From contig NC_133302.1 in assembly GCF_005239225.2 (NCBI RefSeq), positions 3,844,001 through 3,908,000 on the forward strand: a stretch of 64,000 nucleotides of DNA. Direction: 5' to 3'. Both the position numbers and the translations under genes were made by a program. Below the pieces are notes generated by a model. The model was not told where the DNA came from. It did no database searches and saw nothing but the letters and a program-made list of their open reading frames with translations. Positions 47,799 to 58,112 of the stretch are shown here, piece by piece. Each line of letters starts with the position of its first letter. Positions within the stretch are counted from its first letter, which is position 1. The stretch is from Populus alba (lineage: Eukaryota > Streptophyta > Magnoliopsida > Malpighiales > Salicaceae).

Positions 47799-48733
47799 TC
47801 ATCCACTTTCAGAGTCATCTCTCATCATTGTTCTGGAATTCATGGCAGAACCTTCAATCTTTCCCCTCTTTATAGCTTGTTCAATTCTTTCGGCAATCCT
47901 CACAACTTCATGGAAATGTTGAGCTGAGCTTCCTATTAAATATTCATAATAAGGGGATTGAAAGGTGTTGGCGAATAAAGTCACCAATTTTGTCTCTACC
48001 AGTGGAGGTTGAACATATGTTGCCTTATCTCGCCATCTTTGCGCGTATGCCCTCACAGACTCTTGGTTTTCTTTCTCCATAGCCATTAGGATGGTTCTGT
48101 CAGGAGCAATTTCCAGATTAAATTTATACTGCTTCAAGAAGGCGTCTACCAGGTTTTTCCATGTCTTAATCTTAATATTGTCTAGTCTCATGTACCAACT
48201 CAGAGCAGATCCAGTGAGACTCTCTTGGAAAAAGTATATCAGCATCCTATCATCATAAATCACCTCGGTCATTTTATTGCAGTAAGATCAAAAGTGAGTG
48301 TTTGGACATTCTAATGCAGTGTATTTGATGAACTCTGGTATCCTAAAGTTCTTTGGTACTATGATGTTTGGTACCAAACACACTTCAGCTGCTCACATGG
48401 GATCAAACCAGTCATTACCCTCAACTACTCTTAATCTCTCTTCCAAAGCAGACAACTTGTCGTAATTCATAAAATCAGTGGATCTATTGCCAGGGGGATA
48501 GGGGTGATAGGCACAAATTATTGTTCTGCCGTTGAATTTGCACCCAAGTTTTGAGATGTCCCTGGGACATGGATTGATGGTGTTTTCACAAGAGGTTGTG
48601 CAATAATCCTTTTTCCATTTTTGGAGCCCAACACTTGTTCAAGCAGATCTGTAAGTCTAGTTACTTCAACTTTGATGCTTTCAATTTCATTTTGATAATG
48701 GGCCTCCAATTGAGCTCTTTCTTCATTTTCCAT
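47799..48733 (-). pseudogene. Gypsy gag, broken
   Basis: The downstream part (47799-48272) reads LTGSALSWYMRLDNIKIKTW, LKQYKFNLEIAPDR, SVRAYAQRWRDKA and VTLFANTF, a clear Ty3/Gypsy gag (Retrotrans_gag) core. Upstream, at 48518-48733, MENEERAQLEAHYQNEIESI and a heptad-like VTRLTDLLEQVL suggest the N-terminal coiled coil. Several stops lie between the two, including one before the MTEVIYDD stretch. No CCHC knuckle or polymerase follows. Confidence 0.8.
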
Positions 48734-49314
48734 CTTTCAGGTGTAGCAAATCTTAATTGGGGACCTATGTTTCAACCTGGTTTCATGGATGATAAATGTA
48801 TGAGTATGTTCCTATATGATGAGTTCAAGATGCTTTAAGAAAGGTTTACTTTGATGCAAAACAAAAGGTAACACACACAACCTAAGTAAATGTTCTATTC
48901 ATTAAGTTAGACAAAAGGTAAGTTGACTATCTAGTCTCAAAAGGGTCTCATATCTGCCTCGTGACGATCTTCGTAAAGACAGTGTGGGGGCGTTGCAAGG
49001 AACAGTTAAGGCATGTATGCCTACCATTACCAAGCAGACACTCAAATATGAGTTGGGTGTTTCACGCATCTGAACCCTGACCAATAGCCATATGACAGAT
49101 CGCTAATTCTCTACCTAACTTAGAAGCTTGTGTGTGCTTTCCAAAAATTAAAGTATATGATGCATGAGACAGTTCTATACGATGCATGAACATAAATGTA
49201 CAGAAATTCAAACGTGTAATAAATAAATAAATAAAATAAGCTTATTAACAAAAAAAAAACACGCAAACCAAACAAAACACAATTATCAAACAAAAACAAA
49301 GCTTAGTCCACAAG

Positions 49315-49334
49315 GTCCCCAGCGGAGTTGCCAT
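49315..49334 (-). other. Primer binding site of the Gypsy remnant
   Basis: The minus strand reads TGGCAACTCCGCTGGGGAC two bases after the LTR end. This form (TGGCGACTCC...CTGGGGAC) is common in plant Gypsy elements; the matching tRNA was not determined. Confidence 0.65.
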
Positions 49335-49448
49335 TCTGTCGCACGTGTGCGTCATCGCGGCAAAAACATCCCCCCTCAATGTAAACACCCAAAAGAAAAT
49401 ATATATATTTAGAGAGAGAGAGAGAGAGAGAGATGATGATGAATGCAG

Positions 49449-49702
49449 TTTTCGCTGCCGATGCAGAAATCGACAGCGACGCAGGTTTCACTGCCGATGC
49501 AGAAATCGGCAGCGATGCAGCTTTTTGTTGCCGATTATGGATTTGGCAGCGACGCAGCCTTCCCTACCGATACAGAAATCGACAGCGACACAGTTTTTCG
49601 CTGCCCATTTCTTGATCGGCAGCGACGCAGTTTTCGCTGCCGAGGCAGAAATCGGCAGCGATGCAGTTTTCGCTGCCGATTTCTCAATCAACAGTGACGC
49701 AG
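49449..49702 (+). repeat. 36-bp tandem array, seven units
   Basis: Units of 36-37 bp have the form TTTTCGCTGCCGATGCAGAA followed by ATCGGCAGCGATGCAG. Each unit contains CGCTGCCGA and its inverse TCGGCAGCG, so it can fold into a hairpin. Units vary by point changes. Confidence 0.9.
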
Positions 49703-50615
49703 AGCTGGGAGGGAGGGGTAAAACTGGTTTTAGATAAACCAAACAAGGATAAGGACACACCTAAACCAACCCCCAAACAACCTATTTCATTTGATGGGTA
49801 GTATAAATTCAAAGAGGGGAGCGAGAATGACCCATCTTCTTCCCAAACCAGCAGCTGCATGCCATTCTTCCCTTCCCCTTTCACAACAGAAACGTGAATC
49901 AGACAAGTAGAGATTACCTTGTGAGCTTGTGAGGGAGAGATGAGACCTTGAGAGAGGAGTGGGCAGCTGCATAGAGGAGAGGAAAAAGAGAGCTGGAAAA
50001 CGTGAGAGGAAGAAGAAGGAGGAGAACCAGCAGCTGAAGAGAAAAGAATAGTGTCAAACCTTCCTCAAACTTAGTTAAATTCAGAAGGTATTGGTCATGA
50101 AACTCCCTTTCCTCTCCCCCTTAAGATCAAAAACGAAAATGAAGAAGAAAAACCCTAAGAAAAATTGATCTAAGATCTAAGCCAGCTATGAGGGAAACTT
50201 AAATCAACTAGGAGAACTAGCAAACAGAAGTGAAATAAAGTCAATTTCAAAACATCTAACAATTATGGTAGAAGGCTGGCATTAACTATGGGTAGGCCAG
50301 CATGCATGTGTGTGTGTGTTCTGCTGAAATTTAATTCTTTCTGCTGTGATGTTACTGCTGGAATTAATGTGTTCTTCTGTGATGATTGTTGCTGAAATCA
50401 ATGTGTTCTGCTGTGATGTTGTTGCTGAAATTTAACGTTTTCTGTTGTGATGTTGCTGCTGAAATTAATGTGTTTTGTTGTGATGATTGTTGCTGAAATT
50501 AATGTGTTTTGTTGTGATGTTGTTGCTGAAATTTAATGTGTTCTGTTGTGATGTTGTTGCTGGAATTTTTGTTGAAGAACTATGTGCTGAAATTGATGGT
50601 TCCGATTTATGTGTT

Positions 50616-51295
50616 GCGCAGCGAAATTCTGTTTCGCTGCCGAAACCGAACCTCCTGCAGCGAATCGATATTCGCTGCCGATTTGTGTCTTGCGCAGCGA
50701 AATTCTGTTTCGCTGCCGCAACGAAACCTCCTGCAGCGAATCGATATTCGCTGCCGATTTGTGTGTTGCGCAATGAAATTCTGTTTCGCTGCCACAACAG
50801 AACCTCCTGCAGCGAAATTCTGTTTCGCTGCCGCAACCGAAATTCCTGCAGCGAATCGATATTCACTGCCGATTTATATATTGCCCAGCGAAATTCTGTT
50901 TTGCTGCCGCAACGGAACCTCCTGCAGCGAATCGATATTCGCTGCCGATTTGTGTGCTGCGCAGCGAAATTCTGTTTCGCTGCCGCAACTGAACCTCCTG
51001 CAGCGAATCTATATTCGCTGCCGATTTGTGTGTTGCGCAGCGAAATTCTGTTTCGCTGCCGAAACCGAACCTCCTGCAGCGAGTCGATATTCGCTGCCGA
51101 ATTGTGTGTTGTGCAGCGAAATTCTGTTTCGTTGCCGCGACTGAACCTCCTGCAGCGAATTGATATTCGCTGCCGAATTGTGTGTTGTGCAGCGAAGTTC
51201 TGTTTCGCTGCCAAAACTGAACTTCCTGCAGCGAATTGATATTTGCTACCGAGTTGTGCGTTGTGCAGCGAAACTGTGGCACCCACAGCGATGCA
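50616..51295 (+). repeat. 76-bp tandem array with two palindromes per unit
   Basis: Unit starts at 50616, 50692, 50768, 50883, 50959, 51035, 51111, 51187 and 51263 show a 76-bp period, with one longer unit of 115 bp. Each unit has a first hairpin (stem CAGCGAAA/TTTCGCTG) and a second near-perfect palindrome CAGCGAATCGATATTCGCTG. Long open frames on both strands result from the repeat and are not genes. Confidence 0.95.
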
Positions 51296-51741
51296 GTTTT
51301 CGCTGCCGAACGGGCTGCCGTTAGCGAAACAGTCGTCGCTGCCGAACTGGCAGCCAGCAGCGAACCAGTTCTCGCTGCCGATTCCTACAATAAGCCTCCT
51401 AGGCAGGAATGATTTAAATGCTAGTAACAATTTCATGATATGATGGTGTAAAATATGAAACACTTGAATGTGAACATATGAACTCTTGAAACAAGTGTGA
51501 TGATGAATATGATTCAAAAATAAAATAAATACAACTGTGCTGATTTGTGACCATTGATGTCTTAGGTGGTGCGGTCAGGATTGGACCATCATCAAGACAG
51601 GAACGACCCAGAGGTGGAGCAGGTAGGTGACTTGCACCTTTCTTTTTCTTACGTTGAATCTTGAAATATTTTAACTTGAGTACTATCATATTGTTAGAAC
51701 CGATATTAGATTGTTGAACGCTTAAATGTTGATTAAAGATT

Positions 51742-52085
51742 GATTAGCTTCGGCTAATGGCATCCGAATGGATGGCCGGGACAAAAGAGTGATTAGCTTC
51801 GACTAATGGCATCCAAACGGATGGTCGGGACAAAGAATGATTAGCTTTGGCTAATGGCGTCCGAATGGATGGCCAGGATGAAGGATTGATTAGCTTCGGC
51901 TAATGGCATCCAAACGGATGGCCGGGACAAAGAATGATTAGCTTTGGCTAATGGCGTCCGAATGGATGGCCAGGATGAAGGATTGATTAGCTTCGGCTAA
52001 TGGCATCCAAACGGATGGCCGGGACAAAGAATGATTAGCTTTGGCTAATGGCATCCAAATGGATGGATGGCCGGGATAAAAGAGT
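51742..52085 (+). repeat. 48/49-bp tandem array, seven units
   Basis: Units begin GATTAGCTTCGGCTAATGGC and end with GGATGGCCGGGACAAAGAAT or a variant. Unit starts at 51742, 51791, 51839, 51888, 51936, 51985 and 52033 alternate 49 and 48 bp, giving a higher-order 97-bp dimer. ATTAGC-TTCG-GCTAAT is a perfect six-pair hairpin in most C-containing units. Confidence 0.95.
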
Positions 52086-52087
52086 GA

Positions 52088-52301
52088 CTTCGCTGTCGAT
52101 TCTGGATGGGCAACGACACGGTATTCGCTGCCGATACAGAAATCAGCAGCAACGTAGATTCCGCTGCCGATTCTGGATCAGCAGTGACGCAGTCTTCGCT
52201 GCCGATACAGAAATCGGCAGCGACACAGTTTTCGCTGTCGATTCCTTGATCGGCAGCAATGCAGTTTCTGCTGCCGATTTTTGGGATCGGCAACGACGCA
52301 G
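52088..52301 (+). repeat. Second 36-bp array, six units
   Basis: Units such as TATTCGCTGCCGATACAGAA followed by ATCGGCAGCGACACAG repeat the motif of the array at 49449-49702, placed about 2.4 kb away within the same insertion. A last half-unit of the GGATGGCCGGGACAAA array follows at about 52318. Confidence 0.9.
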
Positions 52302-52866
52302 CTTTCGCCATGGAATCCGGATGGATGGCCGGGACAAATGAATGACTAGTTTTGGCGAATGGCATCCGAAAACTAGAGTATCTATATGTACTACTAGTTG
52401 TTATAGCAAATACATGAAGAAATTATATTTGTTAATGCTTTATTTAATTGCCAAACCGTTAGTTAACATTATTATTATTATTAAGTATTTGCATTCTCTT
52501 AAATGTTTGTACTGCTGCAGGGACTTCACACCAACGAGATGCCTAGGAAACCCGATACACGGGAACCTACTTTTGCAAGGAATTATGTAGATGTATTTTA
52601 AATCACAATGTATTTTGTATGGATCAATGTATTGAATGTATAACTTTTATTAGATCCTTTTTGTTTAAAATTGTGATGACTATTAGTAGGATAAGACTGC
52701 AAACTCATGTCTATGTATATATTTTTAATATGAACTTCAAATCAAGCAACCTTAATATTACGTGTTTGTGTAAGTTTCACTTTGAAATGAAATGTTGATT
52801 GTATGGATTATATTTTGATGATGTGAGGATTTAGATCCATTGATTGCCGGCACCATGTGGATTGAA

Positions 52867-52903
<37 letters not shown>

Positions 52904-52945
52904 TTACTATGTTTTGGGCTTGGAAAGCCGGGTTGTTACACTCAA

Positions 52946-55034
52946 AATGTATCTAAATACAGCAAATCATGAAAATGTGGGGAAACAAGGGATTCTTGTC
53001 TTTTATTAGTGGAAAAATAGAATGGGAGTCGCCACCTAGTATTTTGGTCACTAGGAACCCTAACTAGCCTCAGAGATCAGGTACGGGGAGTGATTGCGTA
53101 AAGGGAAGGTTTTAGCACCCCAAATACGCCCTACCTAAGGTAAGCTGCATTGTTTAATTGTCTGATAAAATCTAAAGTCTTGTCTTGTTTTCTAGTTGTT
53201 GGTCCGTCTATAGTTTAAGAAAAAAAAAATCATCTTCAGTAAAGAGATCCTTATCTTATCGGGTATGACCTAACTGTTCTAACGTCAACAAAAGAATTTT
53301 AATATCCGGAATACGTCTTACGTATAAGATCATAACCCTAGATATTAAAGGAAAACAAAATAAGTTTTTTGGAAATTTTGAAATATTGGCTTAGTTTTCG
53401 TGACCTTAATAAACTGGTTATTAAAGCCAAAATACATGTTAATACAAATTTTTGAATCTTTGTTGTATGGAAATATGATAAGTTTTTTTTTTTTTTTTGA
53501 AAGACTAGAACGTATGCATGAAAATAAAATTTTTTTTTTTTGTGATTTTGTCGAAAACCATGTATTTTAATACCAAATTTATATCTTTACAATATAAAAA
53601 TACAAACCAGTATTAATTAAAATGCAGTAAAAAAAATTACGGAACATCACAGAATTTTTGAAATAATGTTTTGAATATTTTTTTTTGGGCTAGGCCCAGC
53701 CCGACCCATGTGGCTGGGCTGGACCCAGCCAATGACCCCGCCGGTTTTAGGATGCACGCGTGAGTGCTGACTGTTCAAGTGAATTATAATTCACTTGAAC
53801 AGTAAAAATGCAAAAGGAAATCGCATGCACAGAGACGAAAAACGCATACCTGGAAGTGGAAACGAAAGGGGCGAAGGTGATGGCGAAGGCGTGCTGGCTG
53901 GTCTCTTCTGTGCTTTCGCCTGTTTTAGTTCTTCTCCTCTGTTCCTTGTTTTCTTTTCTCTGTTTCTCTTGTTTTTTTCATGATGTTCTGCCCCTGTTCT
54001 TCTCTTTCTTCAGTTCCTTTTTCTCTGCTCTCTCAGTGCATTTTCTCTTCTCTCGCTGTCTTTTTTTTTCTTTCCTATGCCATTCCCCTCTGGTTTCCCC
54101 GTCCCTCTGTTTTTCCTTTCCTCTCTCGTTACTTTTCCTCCCACTTGTTTCTCCTCTCTCTCTGTCTCGTCTTTCTCCTTTCCGTCCTCCTTGGTTTCCT
54201 CTCTTTTTTTCTGTTTTATTTTTTCTGCTGTCTCCTCCCTTTGGTTCAGTCTTCTTCTGCTGCTTTTATAGGTCAGAGAAGGCTTTGTGCTGGTAACGGC
54301 TGGCTTGATAACGGTTTGCAGGGGGATGATAGCCGTTAAACACGCCCCTTGATGTCTCCATTGCTAACGTCTCCTTCCATTATCGTCACCGATTCACAGC
54401 TGTTCGAAGACCATTAATGGTGGAAACGGCGCCGTTTCAAAATTTCAAAATGAATATTTCTGATTTGGTCCTTGGATGTTTTTTACAATTTTGTAATCAA
54501 GCCCCCCAGAAAACTTATAATTAGACCCCTTGATTTTATCGCCTTTTCCGATTTAGTCCTTGGTTTTGGATTGTTTCAATTAGGTCCTTAATTGGCCACC
54601 AAACTTCAATAATTATACACTTAAACCCCTGATTTGACCAAATCAACTCTTCAAAATTATAATTGGACCCCATAACTTTAATTACTTCCAATAAAAGCCT
54701 AAATTGACTTAAAAAATTAATTTTCTTGCAATTAAACCCTTCATAAATTCAATTAAACCTTGAATAAAATTTAATTGAGTCCATAAACATCTTATTTTGG
54801 ACTTTTATTTCTCAACTTGAATTTTCTTTATTAATAGGGCTCTCATCAGTAAAAAAATATAACGTCAAATTTCAATTCTTGTATTTTTGAACCTCCTCAA
54901 CCAATTTCTAGTCATTTTATGGGTGTTCCAGCATCTTTTTCTCACTCATGTTATTTTTTTATATTTTTTTATTCCTTCCGAATATTTTTTTGTATTTTTT
55001 TATTTTTTGTATAGGAACCCAAAAATGGGTAACA
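52946..55034 (-). repeat. Main part of the Gypsy 5' LTR
   Basis: This contains a block near 53027-53130 (GGGAGTCGCCACCTAG... GGTTTTAGCACCCC) of a kind I recognise from plant Gypsy LTRs, a long pyrimidine-rich stretch (53920-54270) and the TATA-like site. Its last 43 bases lie at 49337-49379 on the far side of the nested insertion. The long plus-strand frames in 53800-54340 are low-complexity Ser/Phe/Leu readings of the pyrimidine tract and are not genes. Confidence 0.65.
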
Positions 55035-56164
55035 ATATTTATTTTACTGTAAATTGTACTATATGTTAAGCTATATTAATTGATCAAACAGAAACTATAG
55101 TCTTATAAATTGAATCAATATCAGAAAGAAAAAGAGAAAGAGAGAGATGTAGAGAGAAGCTAGAGAGAGAGCAGAACAAACTGATAGATTCACTTAATCA
55201 ATTTGTAATTACACATAGTTATATATAAAGCTATAGATAACAAACTAACTAATTTCAGATAACTAACTAACTATTTACTATATTAAAATTATGACAAGTG
55301 TCACAATCTCAGGCATTATACTCTAACATTGTGGATAATCCACTACAGTGAAATACTGATTATTTTGAGACATATATACTGCTGCATGCAAATTGTGTAC
55401 ATATATCTCCTGCCACGCAGTTTTGCATGCAAAAACAACTCACCTACAATGTCAGAAACATGGAGGCAAGCGACCTGCAACACTATTCAAATATGGACAC
55501 GCACATATACACATAGTAAAAGCTCAAACATCAATGTAAGAAACTAACTACCCAACGAATCCAGAAAAGCATAGTCATCAAATCTAGTTTAGCAGCTGAT
55601 CTGGTTAAGAATATTCTAGGTAATTGGATCAAACTATAAGTTTGGATCAACTCGGTTCTATCAAAAAACCAAGGCTGCTTTTAATAAAAATTATTACAAT
55701 TAACTTGATTGGATTTCATCCGAGTTTTACAGAATCGACTGGATTGTTAGTTTTTTTAAAATTATAGTCGAGATTTTATTGACTTCTGGCATATAAGATG
55801 ATAGTTAAAGAAGTAGAAAAAAATAACAAAATGAAAGCATGGCTGCTGAAAAAAAAACAGAGAATTTTTTTTAACTGGGTTTTTAGTTAATCTTCCAAGT
55901 TATCAAAATTTAACTACCTCAATCTCTAATAAAATGTTTCAAAAAAGATCTCAAACTTGTCGAACTCCAAATCGACAAGCCACTAAATCAAGCCGCTTAG
56001 CAGTACCATGTTTTATAAATATTCATGGAAAAACCTACGTCTCTCTTCGTCTCAAGCCAGCCTGATGCACGCCATAAACGACAAAGATTTTAGAACAATG
56101 CGATTACATTATGCAACACGTACCCATAAAGAAAATATGTGTAAGCAAGAAAGGGAATTGCAGA

Positions 56165-56270
56165 CATGCAAAAGAAAGGACAAAATTACATGCAGAAAGT
56201 ATTAGCAAAAACTGAGCAAACCGAATTGCCACGTCCCAGATGCGAAACCCACAATCTTGCACATAAATAC
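56165..56270 (+). promoter_or_regulatory. Seed-type promoter elements of globulin copy 3
   Basis: RY motifs CATGCA (56165-56170, 56189-56194), GCCACGTCCC (56228-56237) and ACATAAATACC (56260-56270) are identical to copy 2 and precede the ATG at 56323. Confidence 0.75.
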
Positions 56271-56322
56271 CAGCCCACTTAACCCTGAAATTCCACAACA
56301 CCGTAGAAGAACTACAGTAAGC

Positions 56323-58112
56323 ATGGGTTCTTGTTCTTTGTTATCTCTTACTCTTTGCTTTCTTGTTCTCTTCAATTGTTGCTTTGCACAAATAGAGCAA
56401 GTATCCTCACGACATGGCCGGCAACAGCAGGGGCAACGACGCTCTCAACATAGCGAATGTCAAATTGATAGGATCAATGCCCTCGAGCCTGCTCGAAAGA
56501 TCAGATCAGAGGCTGGTGTCACTGAGATTTGGGACGAGAATGATGAGCAGTTTCAGTGCGCTGGAGTTGTAGTTATCCGTCATACCATTAACAACCGAGG
56601 CCTCTTGTTGCCTGCGTACTCCAATGCACCTAAGCTCATCTTTGTAGAACAAGGCATGCATGCAATCAATTATTTCTACTTAATATGATAAAATCTCCCA
56701 TCTACACTAAACTAATATCTCTTTTTGGTGTCAATGTAGGTAGGGGCATTCACGGAGCTGTATTTCCTGGCTGTCCAGAGACGTTCCAATCATCAGGAAA
56801 TTCTTCTCAAGATCGAAGAGAAAGCTCCGAAGACCAGCACCAGAAGGTTCGACAAGTAAGAGAGGGTGATGTAGTTGCATTGCCTTCGGGAGTTGCTGAT
56901 TGGTTTTATAACAATGGTGATTCACCTCTCGTTCTTGTTCAACTTCTCGACACAAGCAATCCTGCCAACCAGCTTGATCAGGATTTCAGGGTAAGAATCA
57001 TAAAAATTCAAGCGTGCGATGTCATAAAATAAGCAAATTAACAAGGATTACTTCGTAAGCAAACATTAATTTTCCTTTTCAGGAATTTTTCCTGGCTGGA
57101 AACCCACGACAAGAATCACAAAGCCAAAGAAGCTCATACCAGAGAGGCCAATATGAAGGTCAACATGGACGCCGATATGAAGACGAAAGTCGGAGAGAAC
57201 AGCAAGAAAGATCTCGCAATGTCTTCAGCGGTTTCAACGAGCAAATCCTTGCAGAAGCTTTCAACATTGACACCAAACTAGCAAGAAGGATGCAGAACGA
57301 AAATGATAACAGAGGAATCATTGTCCGAACTCAGCATGAACTTCATGTGATCAGTCCACGACAGAGTCAAGAGGAGGAAGAAAGACAACAAGAATCCCGA
57401 AGGAGCACACGTCGTCGTCATGAGGACAACGGTGTGGAGGAAACTTTCTGCACAGCCAGGTTGAAGATCAACATAAATGATCCAGAAGATGCTGATGTGT
57501 TTAATCCACGTGCCGGACGCCTCACTACTGTCAACAGCCTCAATCTCCCCATCCTTCGACATGTCCAGCTTAGCGCTGAGAGAGGTGTCCTTTACCAAGT
57601 AAGAAAATCCATGCAACCTTCATTTATTTTATTTTTTTTCACATTACAGTACCTTTTCTTATTAAAAGAAAAATAACAAATCAAATTTATGGGAACTTGT
57701 ACTGTAGAATGCTTTGATGTCACCATATTGGAACATCAATGCCCACAGCATAATGTACATCACAGGAGGAAATGGAAGGATTCAGATTGTTGGAGACAAT
57801 GGACAGGCAGTATTTGATGGACAAGTTCGCAAGGGTCAAGTAGTAACAGCACCACAAAACTTTGCAGTGGTGATGAAGGCTGGAAGCCAAGGGCTCGAGT
57901 GGGTATCATTCAAGACTAATGACAATGCACAAATCAGTCAATTGGCAGGACGAGTCTCTACCATCCGGGCCTTGCCTGAAGAAGTGGTAGCAAACTCATT
58001 CCAGATCTCAAGGGAAGATGCCAGGAGGCTTAAGAACAACAGGGATGAAGTTGGTGTTCTTAGTGCGTCCCGTCAATCACAATATGGAAAGGGATTAAGA
58101 TTGCATCTATGA
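56323..58112 (+). CDS. 11S globulin, copy 3
   Basis: Exons 56323-56653, 56740-56990, 57083-57598 and 57708-58112 give 500 residues. Exons 1-3 are identical to copy 2 by eye, including the GC donor of intron 1 and processing site N310-G311. Intron 3 is one T shorter. In exon 4 one extra A in the run before the stop changes the C terminus from SQYGRD to [11 protein letters not shown], reading five residues further to TGA at 58110-58112. Because legumin C termini can take part in vacuolar sorting, this could matter, but the cupin core is untouched. AATAAA lies at 58221-58226. Confidence 0.92.

Larger units (their letters stand above)
49380..52940 (+). mobile_element. Nested 3.56 kb LTR-type insertion filled with hairpin arrays (probable solo LTR)
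   Basis: The sequence starts TGTAAACACCC and ends GGGTTGTTACA and is flanked by perfect CTCAA duplications at 49375-49379 and 52941-52945. TG...CA ends and a 5-bp duplication are typical of LTR retrotransposon insertion; TGTAA...TTACA ends occur in long-LTR plant Gypsy chromoviruses. No gag-pol reading or repeated ends were found inside, so a very long solo LTR is the best reading. The interior holds tandem arrays at 49449-49702, 50616-51295, 51742-52085 and 52088-52301, plus an (AT)n run at 52870-52901. Strand is assigned tentatively. Confidence 0.75.
47272..55034 (-). mobile_element. Gypsy retrotransposon remnant with a nested insertion
   Basis: On the minus strand the remnant runs from a 5' LTR (55034 down to 49337, interrupted by an insertion at 49380-52940) through a primer site (49315-49334) into a gag region (47799-48733). 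The left limit is not defined and no protease, RT, integrase or 3' LTR was found, so most of the element is lost. The LTR start is taken as TGTTACCCATTTTTGG at 55034 and its end as GTGCGACA at 49337, giving about 2.1 kb without the insertion. A minus-strand TATAAAAG lies at 54263-54270. It sits between the two duplication units. Confidence 0.7.

Noticed and set aside
47686..47922. Plus-strand frame near the Gypsy gag
   Set aside because: It is antisense to the recognised gag on the minus strand and has no features of its own.
49345..49760. Repetitive Asp/Ala-rich or Arg/Cys-rich frames over the first 36-bp array
   Set aside because: A 36-bp period keeps frame for 12-residue repeats, giving open frames by chance on both strands. 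The sequence is better explained as a hairpin repeat.
50465..51517. Long open frames of 202-350 codons on both strands across the hairpin arrays
   Set aside because: The repeat unit lacks stops in several frames and its 76-bp period shifts the frame, so repeated peptides appear in all frames. No start context, domain or splice structure supports a gene.
53800..54340. Open frames of 119 and 162 codons rich in Ser, Phe and Leu
   Set aside because: They read through the pyrimidine-rich part of the Gypsy LTR; overlapping frames are equally open and no family features exist.
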